From NCBI RefSeq assembly GCF_902788255.1, contig NZ_CADAJR010000004.1:16556-80555 (forward strand): DNA of 64,000 nucleotides. Reading direction: 5' to 3'. This DNA comes from an uncultured Methanobrevibacter sp. Lineage in GTDB: Archaea > Methanobacteriota > Methanobacteria > Methanobacteriales > Methanobacteriaceae. Below the pieces are notes generated by a model, which was given only the letters and a program-made list of their open reading frames with translations, searched no databases and had not been told where the DNA came from. Positions 35,801 to 45,013 of this stretch are shown here, piece by piece. The first letter of the stretch is position 1; the number at the start of each line of letters is the position of its first letter. A program made the translations under genes and the position numbers.

Positions 35801-36740
35801 GGTTGTTTTTTATTAATGTTTTTAGAATAGCCATCCTGACCGGAACGGCATTTGCTGCCTGGGCGAAGTATTTGTTGTATTTTGTATTGTCCACATTGGT
35901 ATCGATCTCATCAATTCTAGGCAGTGGATGCATAACAATCAAATCCTTTCCTTCCAACATTTTTTTGTTGATTATATATGCGCCTTTTATTTTTAAGTAA
36001 TCGTCAACGTCAATGAAACGTTCCTTTTGGATTCTGGTTACATATAAAACGTCGACATCATCAATGACTTTTTCAATGTTTTCAACTTCCTCATATTCAA
36101 CATTGGTTTTGTTTAAGTCATGAAGAATTTCCTGAGGCATTTTAAGCTCTTTAGGTGATACCAGATAAATTTTGATATTGTTAAAAAGAGTTAGAGCATT
36201 TGATAGAGAATGTACGGTACGTCCATACTTTAAATCACCGATTAAAGCGATTTTTAAATCGTCAAGTTTACCTATTTCCTTTTTGATTGTGTATAAATCT
36301 AGAAGTGTCTGGGTTGGGTGTTGGCCTGCACCGTCACCTGCATTGATTACTGGAACATTTACCACATCTGATATGAATTTTGAAACTCCCTCAAGTTCGT
36401 GCCTGATTACAAGCGCATCACAGTATCCCTCAAACATTTTTGCAGTATCCGCAATACTTTCACCTTTGGAAACGGAACTGGATCCACTATTTTCAAAACC
36501 TATTTCCTGTCCTCCCAAACGTTTCATTGCTGTTTCAAAGGACATTTTTGTTCTGGTGGATGGTTCAAAAAACATTAAACCCAAAATTTTTCCTTTTAAC
36601 TCTTCTGAAATTTTTCTAGATTGTGCAATATCTTCTAGTTTTGACGCTTCTTCAAGTATGTATTCAATATCTTCTCTATTGAAGTCTTTTATTGAAATTA
36701 TGTTTTTTAATCTGAAAATTTTAATCAACCCTTTTTTCAA
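35793..36740 (-). CDS. pyrB: aspartate carbamoyltransferase catalytic subunit
   Basis: About 315 residues. The carbamoyl-phosphate loop is [21 protein letters not shown], followed by [47 protein letters not shown], and the C-terminal [10 protein letters not shown]. It makes carbamoyl-aspartate for pyrimidine synthesis. No ATG is available; a TTG start at 36740 (or 36728) inside the end of the preceding gene is assumed. The regulatory subunit gene pyrI is not adjacent. Last gene of a hisG-flavodoxin-pyrB operon. Confidence 0.93.
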   Translation of the reverse strand: MKKGLIKIFRLKNIISIKDFNREDIEYILEEASKLEDIAQSRKISEELKGKILGLMFFEPSTRTKMSFETAMKRLGGQEIGFENSGSSSVSKGESIADTAKMFEGYCDALVIRHELEGVSKFISDVVNVPVINAGDGAGQHPTQTLLDLYTIKKEIGKLDDLKIALIGDLKYGRTVHSLSNALTLFNNIKIYLVSPKELKMPQEILHDLNKTNVEYEEVENIEKVIDDVDVLYVTRIQKERFIDVDDYLKIKGAYIINKKMLEGKDLIVMHPLPRIDEIDTNVDNTKYNKYFAQAANAVPVRMAILKTLIKNNPK

Positions 36741-37218
36741 TAAGATTATTCATGTAGTCGGCAAACTTATCTATTTCACTAATGTTTAAGCTTGGAAGTT
36801 CCATATCAAGATCTTGATATTTTTCAATTATTTTATTTGTCTTTATCTTTTTAAAAAAATTTCCCTCATCAGCATCCAATTCATAACCGAAATTTGAGTA
36901 AATGTTTGATGAATTAACCAATTCTTCAGAAAAAGTATCATTAAATCTGTTTTTATCCTCTTCACAGTTTATTATCAATCCTAATGGCTTTTCCTTTAGG
37001 TTTTTCATGTTTTTGGAAATGTATCTCTTCAGTGAACTTTGTACATTGCCATTTAAAGCTGATGCAGCCAGAATCAAAAAATTGTATTTAATGATGCAGT
37101 CATTTTTGGCCAAGTCTATCGGAATAAGCTGTACCTCCGCATTCACTTTTCTTTCAAGTATTTTACAGGATTTTTTTGTTGATTTGTTAGTTGTAGTGTA
37201 TATAATTCCAATTCTCAT
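36721..37218 (-). CDS. flavodoxin-like domain protein
   Basis: A 165-residue protein with a flavodoxin-type start ([20 protein letters not shown], phosphate-binding loop) and a central [22 protein letters not shown], like HemG-type or flavodoxin_5 proteins. The FMN-binding loop is somewhat diverged and the C-terminal part is charged and unusual. An electron-transfer role is plausible but the partner is unknown. Start and stop overlap hisG and pyrB, so it is inside the operon. Confidence 0.6.
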   Translation of the reverse strand: MRIGIIYTTTNKSTKKSCKILERKVNAEVQLIPIDLAKNDCIIKYNFLILAASALNGNVQSSLKRYISKNMKNLKEKPLGLIINCEEDKNRFNDTFSEELVNSSNIYSNFGYELDADEGNFFKKIKTNKIIEKYQDLDMELPSLNISEIDKFADYMNNLIEKRVD

Positions 37219-38075
37219 ATGATTCTTTCAATCGGCACGACTAAAATATCACGGGCGCCGGCATTTCTCAAGTCATTGACCAATTCAAATACTTGTTTTT
37301 CATCAATAACTGCCTGTACAGCGACGGTCTTTTTATCTGACAGTACTTCTGAAATTGTCAAACCACCCATTGACGGCATTACCTCTTTAACTTTATCCAG
37401 GTCAGCCTCATCCACATTCATCATGATGAGTTTCTTTCTGTCCGCATCAAGTACACCCTTTATACTTGTGCTTACAGACTCAATAAGTTCTTTTTTGGTT
37501 TTTAAGCTTTCATTGTTAGCGATAAGCTTGATTGTACTTTCCAAAATTACGTCGATTATTTCTAGATGGTTCATCTTAAGTGTGGTTCCTGTACTTGTCA
37601 GGTCTGTAATCAAATCTGCAATTCCAATGAACGGAGCGGCTTCGGTAGATCCACTTAATTTTACAATCTTTAAATCCAATCCCTTTTCCTGTAGGTATTT
37701 TTGGGTTAATACAGGAAATTCAGTTGCCACCTTCATGTCATTGGTTATATCATCAATTGAGTTTATGTTTGATTCTTCAGGAGCTGCAATGACCAGTTTT
37801 GTCTGTCCAAATCTTAAATCCAACAGTTCGCTGACATCCGCTTCAGATTCATTGATTAAATCAACACCGGTTATTCCCATATCGGCCACACCATCATTGA
37901 CAAATTCAGGAATATCTGATGCTCTTGCAAACATAACTTCTATATCTTCATTAAATGTTTTTGAAATTAATTTACGATTGTTTTTATCGATTAAACCTAA
38001 TCCTGCCTTTTCTAGGATGTTTATAGAAGGCTCACTGATTCTTCCCTTGGAAGGAACTGCAATTTTTATTTTCAT
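37215..38075 (-). CDS. hisG: ATP phosphoribosyltransferase, long form
   Basis: A 286-residue HisG-L. The N-terminal catalytic part shows IAVPSKGRISEPSINILEKAGL, VMFARASDIPEFVNDGVADMGITGVDLINE, and DLITDLTSTGTTLKMNHL (PRPP loop). The last 75 residues form the ACT-like histidine-binding regulatory domain (MPSMGGLTISEVLSDKKTVAVQAVIDEK). It starts the histidine pathway and is probably feedback inhibited. First gene of a three-gene operon; no other his genes are nearby. Confidence 0.95.
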   Translation of the reverse strand: MKIKIAVPSKGRISEPSINILEKAGLGLIDKNNRKLISKTFNEDIEVMFARASDIPEFVNDGVADMGITGVDLINESEADVSELLDLRFGQTKLVIAAPEESNINSIDDITNDMKVATEFPVLTQKYLQEKGLDLKIVKLSGSTEAAPFIGIADLITDLTSTGTTLKMNHLEIIDVILESTIKLIANNESLKTKKELIESVSTSIKGVLDADRKKLIMMNVDEADLDKVKEVMPSMGGLTISEVLSDKKTVAVQAVIDEKQVFELVNDLRNAGARDILVVPIERII

Positions 38076-38314
38076 TTTAATCTTCTCTACATTTTTTCTG
38101 TTATTATATATAAAACTTGTTATTAATATCTTTATTGTTTTTATATATATTTTAATACTTTTATTTTTAATAAATTGGAAATATTTTAAACTTATTTTAA
38201 AATTATAGGATAATTTAGCAAAATATTTAAATATAAGGAAATCTTATATCTTATTTAACTTATTATTAACGATGTTAGTAATAAGTTTTAATTGAATTTT
38301 GTGAGGTGAAAAAT

Positions 38315-38521
38315 ATGTCTGAAATACCAAAAGCTCCTATCGCAAGAATCATTAAAGAATCTGGTGCTGAAAGAGTTAGCGAAGATGCAAAAGCTGAATT
38401 AGCAGCATACTTAGAAGAAGTTGCACGTGACGTAGCTAAAGAAGCTAACAATGTTGCTAAAGTTGCAAAACGTAAAACTGTTAAAGCAGAAGATATTAAA
38501 TTAGCTATCAAAAACTTATAA
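38315..38521 (+). CDS. archaeal histone
   Basis: A 68-residue HMf-type histone: [65 protein letters not shown], the full histone fold with the [12 protein letters not shown] end. It compacts DNA as dimers that stack into larger arrays. The ATG follows GAGGTGA. Strong codon bias and a good terminator point to high expression. Alba, at 60.2 kb, is a second chromatin protein in the window. Confidence 0.96.
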   Translation: MSEIPKAPIARIIKESGAERVSEDAKAELAAYLEEVARDVAKEANNVAKVAKRKTVKAEDIKLAIKNL

Positions 38522-38556
38522 ATAGTTTTTAGCTATTTCTTTTTTTTATTTTTTCA
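38520..38556 (+). terminator. histone gene terminator
   Basis: A six-base stem AAATAG/CTATTT (38520-38525 with 38533-38538) with a TTTTTAG loop begins at the stop codon. It is followed by CTTTTTTTTATTTTTTC. Confidence 0.7.
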
Positions 38557-38566
38557 GGGTGTTATC

Positions 38567-39880
38567 ATGAATAATACTATTTTAATCAAAAATGCATTTA
38601 TCTTAAATCCGAATAATTTTGAAAACAAAAAACAATCCTTATTAATTAAAGACGACTTTATTGCAGAAATATCCGATGATATTGAAGACTCAAAAGCAGA
38701 TAAAATAATCGATGCGGAAGGTAAAATTTTACTTCCGGGATTAGTTAATACTCATACTCATTTATCAATGACTTTATTTAGAGGTTTAGCTGATGATTTA
38801 AGTTTGGACAGTTGGCTGAATGATCATATATGGCCAATGGAAGCCAATTTAAATGGAGAATACTGTTATATTGGTGCCCTTTTGGCTGCTGTTGAACTTA
38901 TTAAATCAGGAACAACCACACTTTCAGACATGTACTTCTACATGGAGGATGTTGCCCGTGCTATTGATGATGCAGGTTTAAGGGCGGTTTTATCATATGG
39001 TATGATTGATTTTGGTGACGCTGAAAGAAGGCAGGCTGAAATCGAGCAAAATCTTACCTTATTTAAAAATTGCAATGGAATGGCTGACGGAAGAATTAAA
39101 GTCTTTTTCGGTCCTCATTCACCATATACCGCATCCGAAGAACTCTTGATTAAGGTTCGTGAATTGGCTGATGAATACAACATGGGTATCCATATACACG
39201 TATCTGAAACCCAAAAGGAAATCGATGATGTTTCAGCAGAAAAGGGACTCAGACCTTTTGAATATTTGGAAAAAATCGGGTTTTTAGGTCCTGACGTTCT
39301 AGCTGCACACTGTGTATGGTTGAGTGACGAGGAAATTGAAATCATTAAAAAGCATGATGTTAAGGTTTCACACAACCCATGCAGTAACATGAAACTTGCT
39401 TCCGGTGTTTCACCTGTTTCCAAAATGATTGATAAGGGCATCTGTGTTTCAATAGGTACAGACGGTGCATCTTCAAACAATAATCTTGATTTGATTGAAG
39501 AGCTGAAAACCGCAAGTTTACTTCAGAAGGTTTCAACCCTTGATCCTAAGGTACTGTCATCTGATGAGGCTATTGAAATGGCGACAATTAAGGGTGCTGA
39601 AGCTTTAGGTCTTGATTCAGAAATAGGTTCAGTTGAAGTTGGCAAAAAAGCCGACCTTATTCTAATTGACACCAACAGTGCAAATATGGTGCCTGACAGT
39701 TCATCTTTAAGTTCCAATGTAATTTATTCCGCTAACGGTTCAAATGTTGACACTACCATTTGTAACGGTAAAATTTTAATGGAAAATAAGAAATTAACCA
39801 CTTTGGATGAACAGGAAATTTATGCAAAAGCCAAACAGGCAATTAAAGAATTAAAAGAATTAAAAGAAGAAGCTATCTAG
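38567..39880 (+). CDS. dadD: 5'-deoxyadenosine/SAH/MTA deaminase (amidohydrolase)
   Basis: A 437-residue amidohydrolase with metal ligands in NTHTHLSMTLFRGLADDLSLDSWL (HxH), HIHVSET, AAHCVWLSDEE and IGTDGASSNNNLD, plus a C-terminal composite domain (ADLILIDTN). In methanogens this family deaminates 5'-deoxyadenosine, SAH and MTA, salvaging radical SAM by-products in place of SAH hydrolase/MTAN routes. Substrate preference is taken from the family. GGTGTTATC lies before the ATG. Its end overlaps tfrA by eight bases. Confidence 0.88.
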   Translation: MNNTILIKNAFILNPNNFENKKQSLLIKDDFIAEISDDIEDSKADKIIDAEGKILLPGLVNTHTHLSMTLFRGLADDLSLDSWLNDHIWPMEANLNGEYCYIGALLAAVELIKSGTTTLSDMYFYMEDVARAIDDAGLRAVLSYGMIDFGDAERRQAEIEQNLTLFKNCNGMADGRIKVFFGPHSPYTASEELLIKVRELADEYNMGIHIHVSETQKEIDDVSAEKGLRPFEYLEKIGFLGPDVLAAHCVWLSDEEIEIIKKHDVKVSHNPCSNMKLASGVSPVSKMIDKGICVSIGTDGASSNNNLDLIEELKTASLLQKVSTLDPKVLSSDEAIEMATIKGAEALGLDSEIGSVEVGKKADLILIDTNSANMVPDSSSLSSNVIYSANGSNVDTTICNGKILMENKKLTTLDEQEIYAKAKQAIKELKELKEEAI

Positions 39881-41516
39881 CTTCAAATTCTATTTTTTCT
39901 TTATTCATAACAATACTCTTTTTCCATTCATCATTTGTTTCAGGAAAATCACTTCTAAAGTGTGCACCACGACTTTCCCTTCTAAGAATAGCTGATTTTA
40001 CGGTCAAAATACAGATTTCAACCATATTTATTACTTCAAGTGCTGTCACTAAATCTGTATTGTATTGCTTAGTGTCTTTGACATCCAGATTTACCAGGTC
40101 TTTTTGCATTTCCTGGAGTTCTTTAAGCGCTTCGTTAAGGGTTTTTTCTTCACGGACAATAGCAACCTTTTCCCACATCAGTTTTTTGATGTTGTTTTTG
40201 AACTCCTGTGGTTTTATGCTTCCTTTTTTAATCAATCCTTCAATTCTTGAAGCTTCGGCGTTTACCATGTCATCGTTGGTTTTGATTTCTGTTGACTTGG
40301 CCGCTTTTGCTGCGCTTTCACCGGCAATCTTACCGAACACCTGGGTATCTGCTAGCGCATTTCCGCCCAGACGGTTTGCACCATGGACTCCACCGCAGAC
40401 TTCACCGGCTCCAAAGAGATTGTCCAGTGATGTTGATGCATCGGTATTGATTTTCAGTCCTCCCATGAAGTGGTGTGCAGTTGGAGCCACTTCTATAGGA
40501 CCATGCTTGATGTCAACACCAACATTTTCAAACTGAAGAACCATTGTCTCCAGCTTCTCGTCTATATAATCGTCATCGAGGTGTGAAATGTCAAGGTATA
40601 CTCCGCCGTTTTCGGTTCCTCTGCCTTCAATGATTTCCTGGTATATTGAACGTGCAACCACATCACGTGTTGCAAGCTCCATTTTTTCAGGTGCATACCT
40701 GCTCATGAATCTTTCGCCTTCGCTGTTTATGAGCTTTCCGCCTTCTGCCCTAACGGCTTCTGTTACAAGCACTCCCTTTTTGGATTCAGGTGCCACCATA
40801 CCGGTAGGGTGGAACTGTACCTGTTCCATATCAATCAAATCTGCGCCTGCTCTGTAGGATATTGCATATCCGTCACCATTTTTCTGGAAGGTATTGGATG
40901 TTACAGGGTATAGTTGTCCAGCTCCTCCACTTGCAAGGATTACGGATTTTGCCTTGAAATATATCAGGCTTGAATCCTTTAGATTTAAACCTGTTGCACC
41001 AATCACCTGATTTCCGTCGGTTACAAGTGATGTGATCATTACCTCTTCGATGCATTCGATATCTCTTTTGATGATTTCCTCTTTAAGTGCATTCAACAGT
41101 TCCGCACCTGTTCTGTCTCCCTGATAGCAGGTTCTTCGATAGCTTTGGCCTCCGAATGGTCTTTGATCAATTTGGCCTGATTCCTGTCTGTCAAAAAGAG
41201 CACCGTAGTTTTCCAAATCAATCAGTCTTTTCGGTGATTCGTTTACAAGAATTTCAACAAGTTTCTTGTCATTGAGATAGCTTCCGCCTTTTAAAGTGTC
41301 ATGAATATGAGCGTCTATTGAGTCATCCTTGTCCACGGTTTTAAATACTGCATTGTATCCTCCTTCTGCCATTCCGGTACAACCGGACCTGAATGAAAGA
41401 CCTTTAGATACTATTGTTGCCTTCAGTCCCGCATCATCAACTTCAATGGCTGCTCTTGAACCTGCTCCACCAGATCCGATGATTAATACATCTGTTGAGA
41501 TAGTTTTTATTTCCAT
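39873..41516 (-). CDS. tfrA: thiol:fumarate reductase subunit A / fumarate reductase flavoprotein
   Basis: A 547-residue FAD flavoprotein. It has DVLIIGSGGAGSRAAIEVDDAG at the N-terminus, SFRSGCTGMAEGGYN, QFHPTGMVAPESKKGVLVTEAVRAEGG, and the HHFMGGLKINTDA catalytic and flavin segments. In Methanobacteriales it oxidises coenzymes M and B to the heterodisulfide with fumarate as acceptor, together with the iron-sulfur TfrB. The tfrB gene is not adjacent here. I chose the ATG at 41516 (AGGGTAATTGAA upstream) over a longer start. Confidence 0.9.
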   Translation of the reverse strand: MEIKTISTDVLIIGSGGAGSRAAIEVDDAGLKATIVSKGLSFRSGCTGMAEGGYNAVFKTVDKDDSIDAHIHDTLKGGSYLNDKKLVEILVNESPKRLIDLENYGALFDRQESGQIDQRPFGGQSYRRTCYQGDRTGAELLNALKEEIIKRDIECIEEVMITSLVTDGNQVIGATGLNLKDSSLIYFKAKSVILASGGAGQLYPVTSNTFQKNGDGYAISYRAGADLIDMEQVQFHPTGMVAPESKKGVLVTEAVRAEGGKLINSEGERFMSRYAPEKMELATRDVVARSIYQEIIEGRGTENGGVYLDISHLDDDYIDEKLETMVLQFENVGVDIKHGPIEVAPTAHHFMGGLKINTDASTSLDNLFGAGEVCGGVHGANRLGGNALADTQVFGKIAGESAAKAAKSTEIKTNDDMVNAEASRIEGLIKKGSIKPQEFKNNIKKLMWEKVAIVREEKTLNEALKELQEMQKDLVNLDVKDTKQYNTDLVTALEVINMVEICILTVKSAILRRESRGAHFRSDFPETNDEWKKSIVMNKEKIEFEAR

Positions 41517-41742
41517 TTCAATTACCCTGTAAAAATTTGTTAATGGTAATACTATGTTTTTCAATTGTTAAATAAATTTCTTCAAAAAGATTTATTTATG
41601 AAAAATTAGTAATTTAATGTATTGAATGTATATTCTAAAATTCAATTAAGATAATAGTATTTTACAATATGATTAAATCAAAGAATTGAGTAAATATTTT
41701 AATATTATTGTTAAAACTAGCAATTTAAATGAGAGGAATTTC

Positions 41743-42117
41743 ATGAAAATCAATGGTGAAGTTACAACCGGTTTGGGAAAGGCGGCATATTTTCTGTCAC
41801 AGGACTTTTATACAAGGGAATTTAAAAAGAACTTAGGTTTCATTCCCTATCCCGGAACATTGAATGTGGTTGTTAGTGAAGAATATTTAGATGAAATCAA
41901 TGAGATTAAGGATAATTGTGAAAATATTATCAAACCCGACACAGAATTTGGGGCTGTAAACTATATTAACGCTATTTTAAATGATGAAATTGAAGGTGCA
42001 ATCGTTTTTCCTGCTAAGACAACTCATGATGAAAACTATTTGGAATTCATTGCTGAGGATAAGCTGAGAGATAAATTAGGAATTGACGACGGCGATATTG
42101 TATCCTTGGAATTTTGA
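41743..42117 (+). CDS. ribK: CTP-dependent riboflavin kinase
   Basis: A 124-residue archaeal riboflavin kinase (DUF120 fold) that uses CTP to make FMN. Motifs are KINGEVTTGLGKAAYFLSQDF, LGFIPYPGTLNVVV and IVFPAKTTHDENYLEFIAEDKLRDKLG. The ATG at 41743 follows GAGAGGAATTTC; a longer reading is not supported. The FMN riboswitch and ribB follow on the same strand, so FMN supply and FMN sensing are neighbours. Confidence 0.93.
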   Translation: MKINGEVTTGLGKAAYFLSQDFYTREFKKNLGFIPYPGTLNVVVSEEYLDEINEIKDNCENIIKPDTEFGAVNYINAILNDEIEGAIVFPAKTTHDENYLEFIAEDKLRDKLGIDDGDIVSLEF

Positions 42118-42130
42118 TACCACAAACTAT

Positions 42131-42138
42131 TTTATACA
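42131..42138 (+). promoter_or_regulatory. TATA box of the riboswitch-ribB transcript
   Basis: TTTATACA, centred about 26 bases before the first base of the FMN aptamer, places the transcript start at about 42160, just where the aptamer begins. Confidence 0.55.
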
Positions 42139-42161
42139 TGACGAATATATTTTTTAATACG

Positions 42162-42286
42162 TTCTCGGGGCGGGGTGCAATTCCCCACCGGTGGTGATTT
42201 TAATAAAATAAGTCCACGAGCACTGACAGGTGTTGATTTGGTGAGATTCCAAAACCGACGGTAACAGTCCGGATGAAAGAGAAGAT
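42162..42286 (+). ncRNA. FMN riboswitch (RFN element)
   Basis: A clear RFN aptamer in the leader of ribB. It contains GGGGCGGGGTGCAATTCCCC, then ACCGGTGGTGATTT, AGTCCACGAGC, GATTTGGTGAGATTCCAAA, CCGACGGTAACAGTCCGGATGA, and a closing stem TTCTC/GAGAA. These are the conserved junction and hairpin sequences that bind FMN. After it, TTATTT (42292-42297) can pair with AAATAA (42315-42320), next to the GGAG ribosome site, so control is probably at translation. FMN riboswitches are very rare in archaea. Confidence 0.93.
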
Positions 42287-42332
42287 AATAGTTATTTTTA
42301 GCCCTGGTTCTAGTAAATAAGGAGATATTACT

Positions 42333-43013
42333 ATGAATCAAGAAAATTTAGATAAAGCTTTAGAAGCAATAAGAAATGGTGAATTCGTACTAGTTTTCGA
42401 TGATGATGACAGGGAAGGGGAAGTCGACATGATCATCGCTTCCGAGTTTGTAACCCCTAAATCAATTGCAACCATGAGAAACGATGCAGGCGGATTAATC
42501 TGTAACTGTCTTCACGCTGATTTTTGTGATGCAATCAAATTGCCATTCATGGTAGACATTATGGCTGCAGCATCCGAAAAATATCCTGATCTTGCAAAAC
42601 TAGCACCAAATGATATTCCATACGATGAAAGATCATCATTTTCAGTATGGGCTAACCACAGAAAATCATTTACAGGTGTAACCGACCACGACCGTGCAAT
42701 GACCATTAGTGAAATGGCATTGATGATGAAGGATGAAAGATTTGATGAATTCGGAGCAACATTCCGTTCACCTGGTCACGTATGTCTTTTAAGAGGAGCT
42801 GACGGACTTGTCAAAAACAGACAGGGTCACACTGAAATAGGTCTTGCATTATGTGAACTTGCAGGCGTCACTCCGGTATGTGTGGTATGTGAGATGATGG
42901 ACGGTGAAACCGGTCAGGCTACTTCCATTGCTGACGCTCGCAAATACGCCGAAGAAAACGGATTGGTATTGCTTAGAGGCGAAGACATCATTAATGAATA
43001 TTTAAAAGAATAG
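42333..43013 (+). CDS. ribB: 3,4-dihydroxy-2-butanone 4-phosphate synthase
   Basis: A 226-residue enzyme that converts ribulose 5-phosphate to the four-carbon riboflavin precursor. It has VFDDDDREGEVDMIIASEFVT, the VTDHDRAMTI segment, and GHTEIGLALCELAGVTPVCVVCEMMD, the usual RibB signature with intact metal ligands. The start follows AAGGAG. It is preceded by an FMN riboswitch, so end-product control is expected. It abuts the convergent gene at its stop. Confidence 0.96.
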   Translation: MNQENLDKALEAIRNGEFVLVFDDDDREGEVDMIIASEFVTPKSIATMRNDAGGLICNCLHADFCDAIKLPFMVDIMAAASEKYPDLAKLAPNDIPYDERSSFSVWANHRKSFTGVTDHDRAMTISEMALMMKDERFDEFGATFRSPGHVCLLRGADGLVKNRQGHTEIGLALCELAGVTPVCVVCEMMDGETGQATSIADARKYAEENGLVLLRGEDIINEYLKE

Positions 43014-43427
43014 CTAATTTGGATTGTTACACTTATTAGCTATATATTGAGCAATAAATTCCATTATTTGCTGATATTTATAGGAATTATAAATGCTAAA
43101 TGCGACATATCTGCCGTCATGCATTTTAATTTCTAACCCATTTTTTACTTCTTTTGACTTGTTTATTTGATTAATCTTATTCCATGGGATTCTCAGGGTT
43201 TTTGTTTTAAGTGCCTTTTCTATATGTATTCCGTCATTCTGGAACTTAACAAGCTTTACCAGACGGCGGTTTATGTCTGAGTTTATTTGGATGTTTCCGT
43301 CATCGTCAAAAACGTAATCGGGAATCATGCATGTTGCCTTCCAGCCTGTTTTCATTTTTTTAAGTACATGTGCCCTATCCTTTTTTGTAAGCTTTACACC
43401 CTTTTCTGGACTTAAATTAAGTGCCAT
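43014..43427 (-). CDS. conserved protein of unknown function
   Basis: A 137-residue soluble protein, basic, with a beta-rich C-terminal half (IEKALKTKTLRIPWNKINQINKSKEVKNGLEIKMHDGRYVAFSI). This resembles a PH-like domain of the bPH/GRAM type. It lies directly after the CobQ-like gene and overlaps it by one base, so is probably its operon partner. No function can be assigned. Confidence 0.5.
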   Translation of the reverse strand: MALNLSPEKGVKLTKKDRAHVLKKMKTGWKATCMIPDYVFDDDGNIQINSDINRRLVKLVKFQNDGIHIEKALKTKTLRIPWNKINQINKSKEVKNGLEIKMHDGRYVAFSIYNSYKYQQIMEFIAQYIANKCNNPN

Positions 43428-44920
43428 TATATCACCTTGCTTTTTATTTCATCAAACGAATAGATTTTATTGAATTCAACTTCACGTGCCATTTTAACAA
43501 TCATGTCAATGTCTAGGTTTTCCTCTATCAGATCCATTGCATGTGACGTGAACAGTTCATAGCGTATTTCAACTTCCGGAATGAAACCTCTCATGTCTGC
43601 TGATTTAAGTTTCGGAAGTTTCAGGACATTTTCCACACTTGTGTTGTTCTTGATATACGGCACCACATTGTCGAATATATCGTCGTTGTATACCTTATTG
43701 AGTAGGATTGCCTCCACTGAAACGCCAAATTTTTCAAGCATGTTTGCATGGGAAACCAAGTCTATTGCCGCAGATTCTATTCCACCCTTGTTCACACCTG
43801 ATGCAAGTATCATAGGAATGTCGGATGACATTGCAATTTCAGCAGCGGAAAACGGTACCTTTTCATTTAAAAGACCGGTAAATACACTCATCACTCCTTC
43901 AATCAATACAATATCATAATCTGATGAGTTCAATGTATTTATTGTAGATTCGATATCTTTCCATCCAAGGTGTCCTATTTTTACAGAGGCAAAGTCTTCC
44001 ATCTTGCCCTTGGTCAAGTATAATCCTGGTATGATATCACGCACATCCGGACCGACTTTTAAAAGAGCCACCTTATATCCCCTTTTTGTAAGGGCACCAG
44101 CAAGACCGGTCACTATGAATGTTTTACCTGAATCCGAACCGTTGCTTCCAATCATCAGGTATTTTGGCTTTTTGTTTGGTGTGATTTGAGGTATTTCAAT
44201 TCCGGTATTGATGCCGACCTCACTTTTCAGGAATTTCTTGACATCCCTGTTTCTATTGTAAATGTCACCGATGTCTGTAGCATCTATTTGTTCCAGCAGG
44301 TTGTCTACAATAATCGGGTTTTCATCAAGTATGCCGTGGATCATTGTTCCGATAACATTTCCGTCATCGTTGCATGCGCCGGAAAATATATTGTATTCGC
44401 CGCTCTTGTTTGTATCGCCATAGTTCATCCTTTGAACTTGTGAATAGAATAGCGGCTTTGCATCACCCTCAACCTTACCGTAGGTATGTGTATGAAAACC
44501 GTTGACGTCCTCATCCTGATTTTTTACTAAAAATGAATTTTTAAACACCTTTGCCTTTACACGGTCACTTGTGATAAGGGGTGAGAAGTTAACGTCAATC
44601 AATCCCAAACCAGGCTTTTCTATCGGCACCGGTGATTTGCGCCCGATATCAATCTTGTTTGAAAGCAGCTGAAAACCCGCACATATTCCAATAATCGGTT
44701 TTCCGTCACGGGCCATTTTTTTGATTTCTGTGTTAAGACCCATGTTGATGTCATTTGACTCTATAAGGGTACCGCCCGGTATTATTAATGCATCAAGTTC
44801 ATTACTAGCTCTATTTCCATTTACCAATCCGTTTTCCTTAACAATATCTGTTGGCAGACATCCAAAATCTTCAAATCCTGGAACTGCACCAGTTAAATAA
44901 GCTAGTCCTATTTTTGTCAT
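43427..44920 (-). CDS. CobQ/CobB-like protein with N-terminal glutamine amidotransferase
   Basis: A 497-residue protein of two parts in reversed order. Residues about 1-225 are a class I amidotransferase (IIPGGTLIES, IIGICAGFQLLS with catalytic Cys, MIHGILDENP with His). Residues about 245-490 are a dethiobiotin-synthetase-like ATPase (IGSNGSDSGKTFIVTGLAG, IVLIEGVMSVF). Cobyric acid synthase CbiP/CobQ has the ATPase first. It might amidate a corrin or F430 precursor or another acid. The ATG at 44920 follows GAGGTAATGTTT. The separate real cbiP is not in the window. Confidence 0.75.
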   Translation of the reverse strand: MTKIGLAYLTGAVPGFEDFGCLPTDIVKENGLVNGNRASNELDALIIPGGTLIESNDINMGLNTEIKKMARDGKPIIGICAGFQLLSNKIDIGRKSPVPIEKPGLGLIDVNFSPLITSDRVKAKVFKNSFLVKNQDEDVNGFHTHTYGKVEGDAKPLFYSQVQRMNYGDTNKSGEYNIFSGACNDDGNVIGTMIHGILDENPIIVDNLLEQIDATDIGDIYNRNRDVKKFLKSEVGINTGIEIPQITPNKKPKYLMIGSNGSDSGKTFIVTGLAGALTKRGYKVALLKVGPDVRDIIPGLYLTKGKMEDFASVKIGHLGWKDIESTINTLNSSDYDIVLIEGVMSVFTGLLNEKVPFSAAEIAMSSDIPMILASGVNKGGIESAAIDLVSHANMLEKFGVSVEAILLNKVYNDDIFDNVVPYIKNNTSVENVLKLPKLKSADMRGFIPEVEIRYELFTSHAMDLIEENLDIDMIVKMAREVEFNKIYSFDEIKSKVI

Positions 44921-44970
44921 AAACATTACCTCTTGATAATCTATTGTTTCTTTTAAATTATAAAATTTTA

Positions 44971-44991
44971 GAGGTGCATTTCAAGTGTAAA
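44971..44991 (-). repeat. isolated origin-recognition-box-like site
   Basis: The plus strand reads GAGGTGCATTTCAAGTGTAAA. The core TTTCAAGTGTAA (44979-44990) is a 12/12 match to the origin repeats. It lies between gatA and the CobQ-like gene, about 50 bases upstream of the latter, in its promoter region. Confidence 0.6.
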
Positions 44992-45013
44992 AAAGTTTGT
45001 AAAAAAAAGAGAT

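Noticed and set aside
37219..38208. A 329-codon open frame opposite hisG
   Set aside because: It is the antisense shadow of hisG, with no ribosome site and biased serine/leucine composition.
40060..40536. A 158-codon frame on the plus strand
   Set aside because: Opposite tfrA, which has strong family motifs; the frame shows none.
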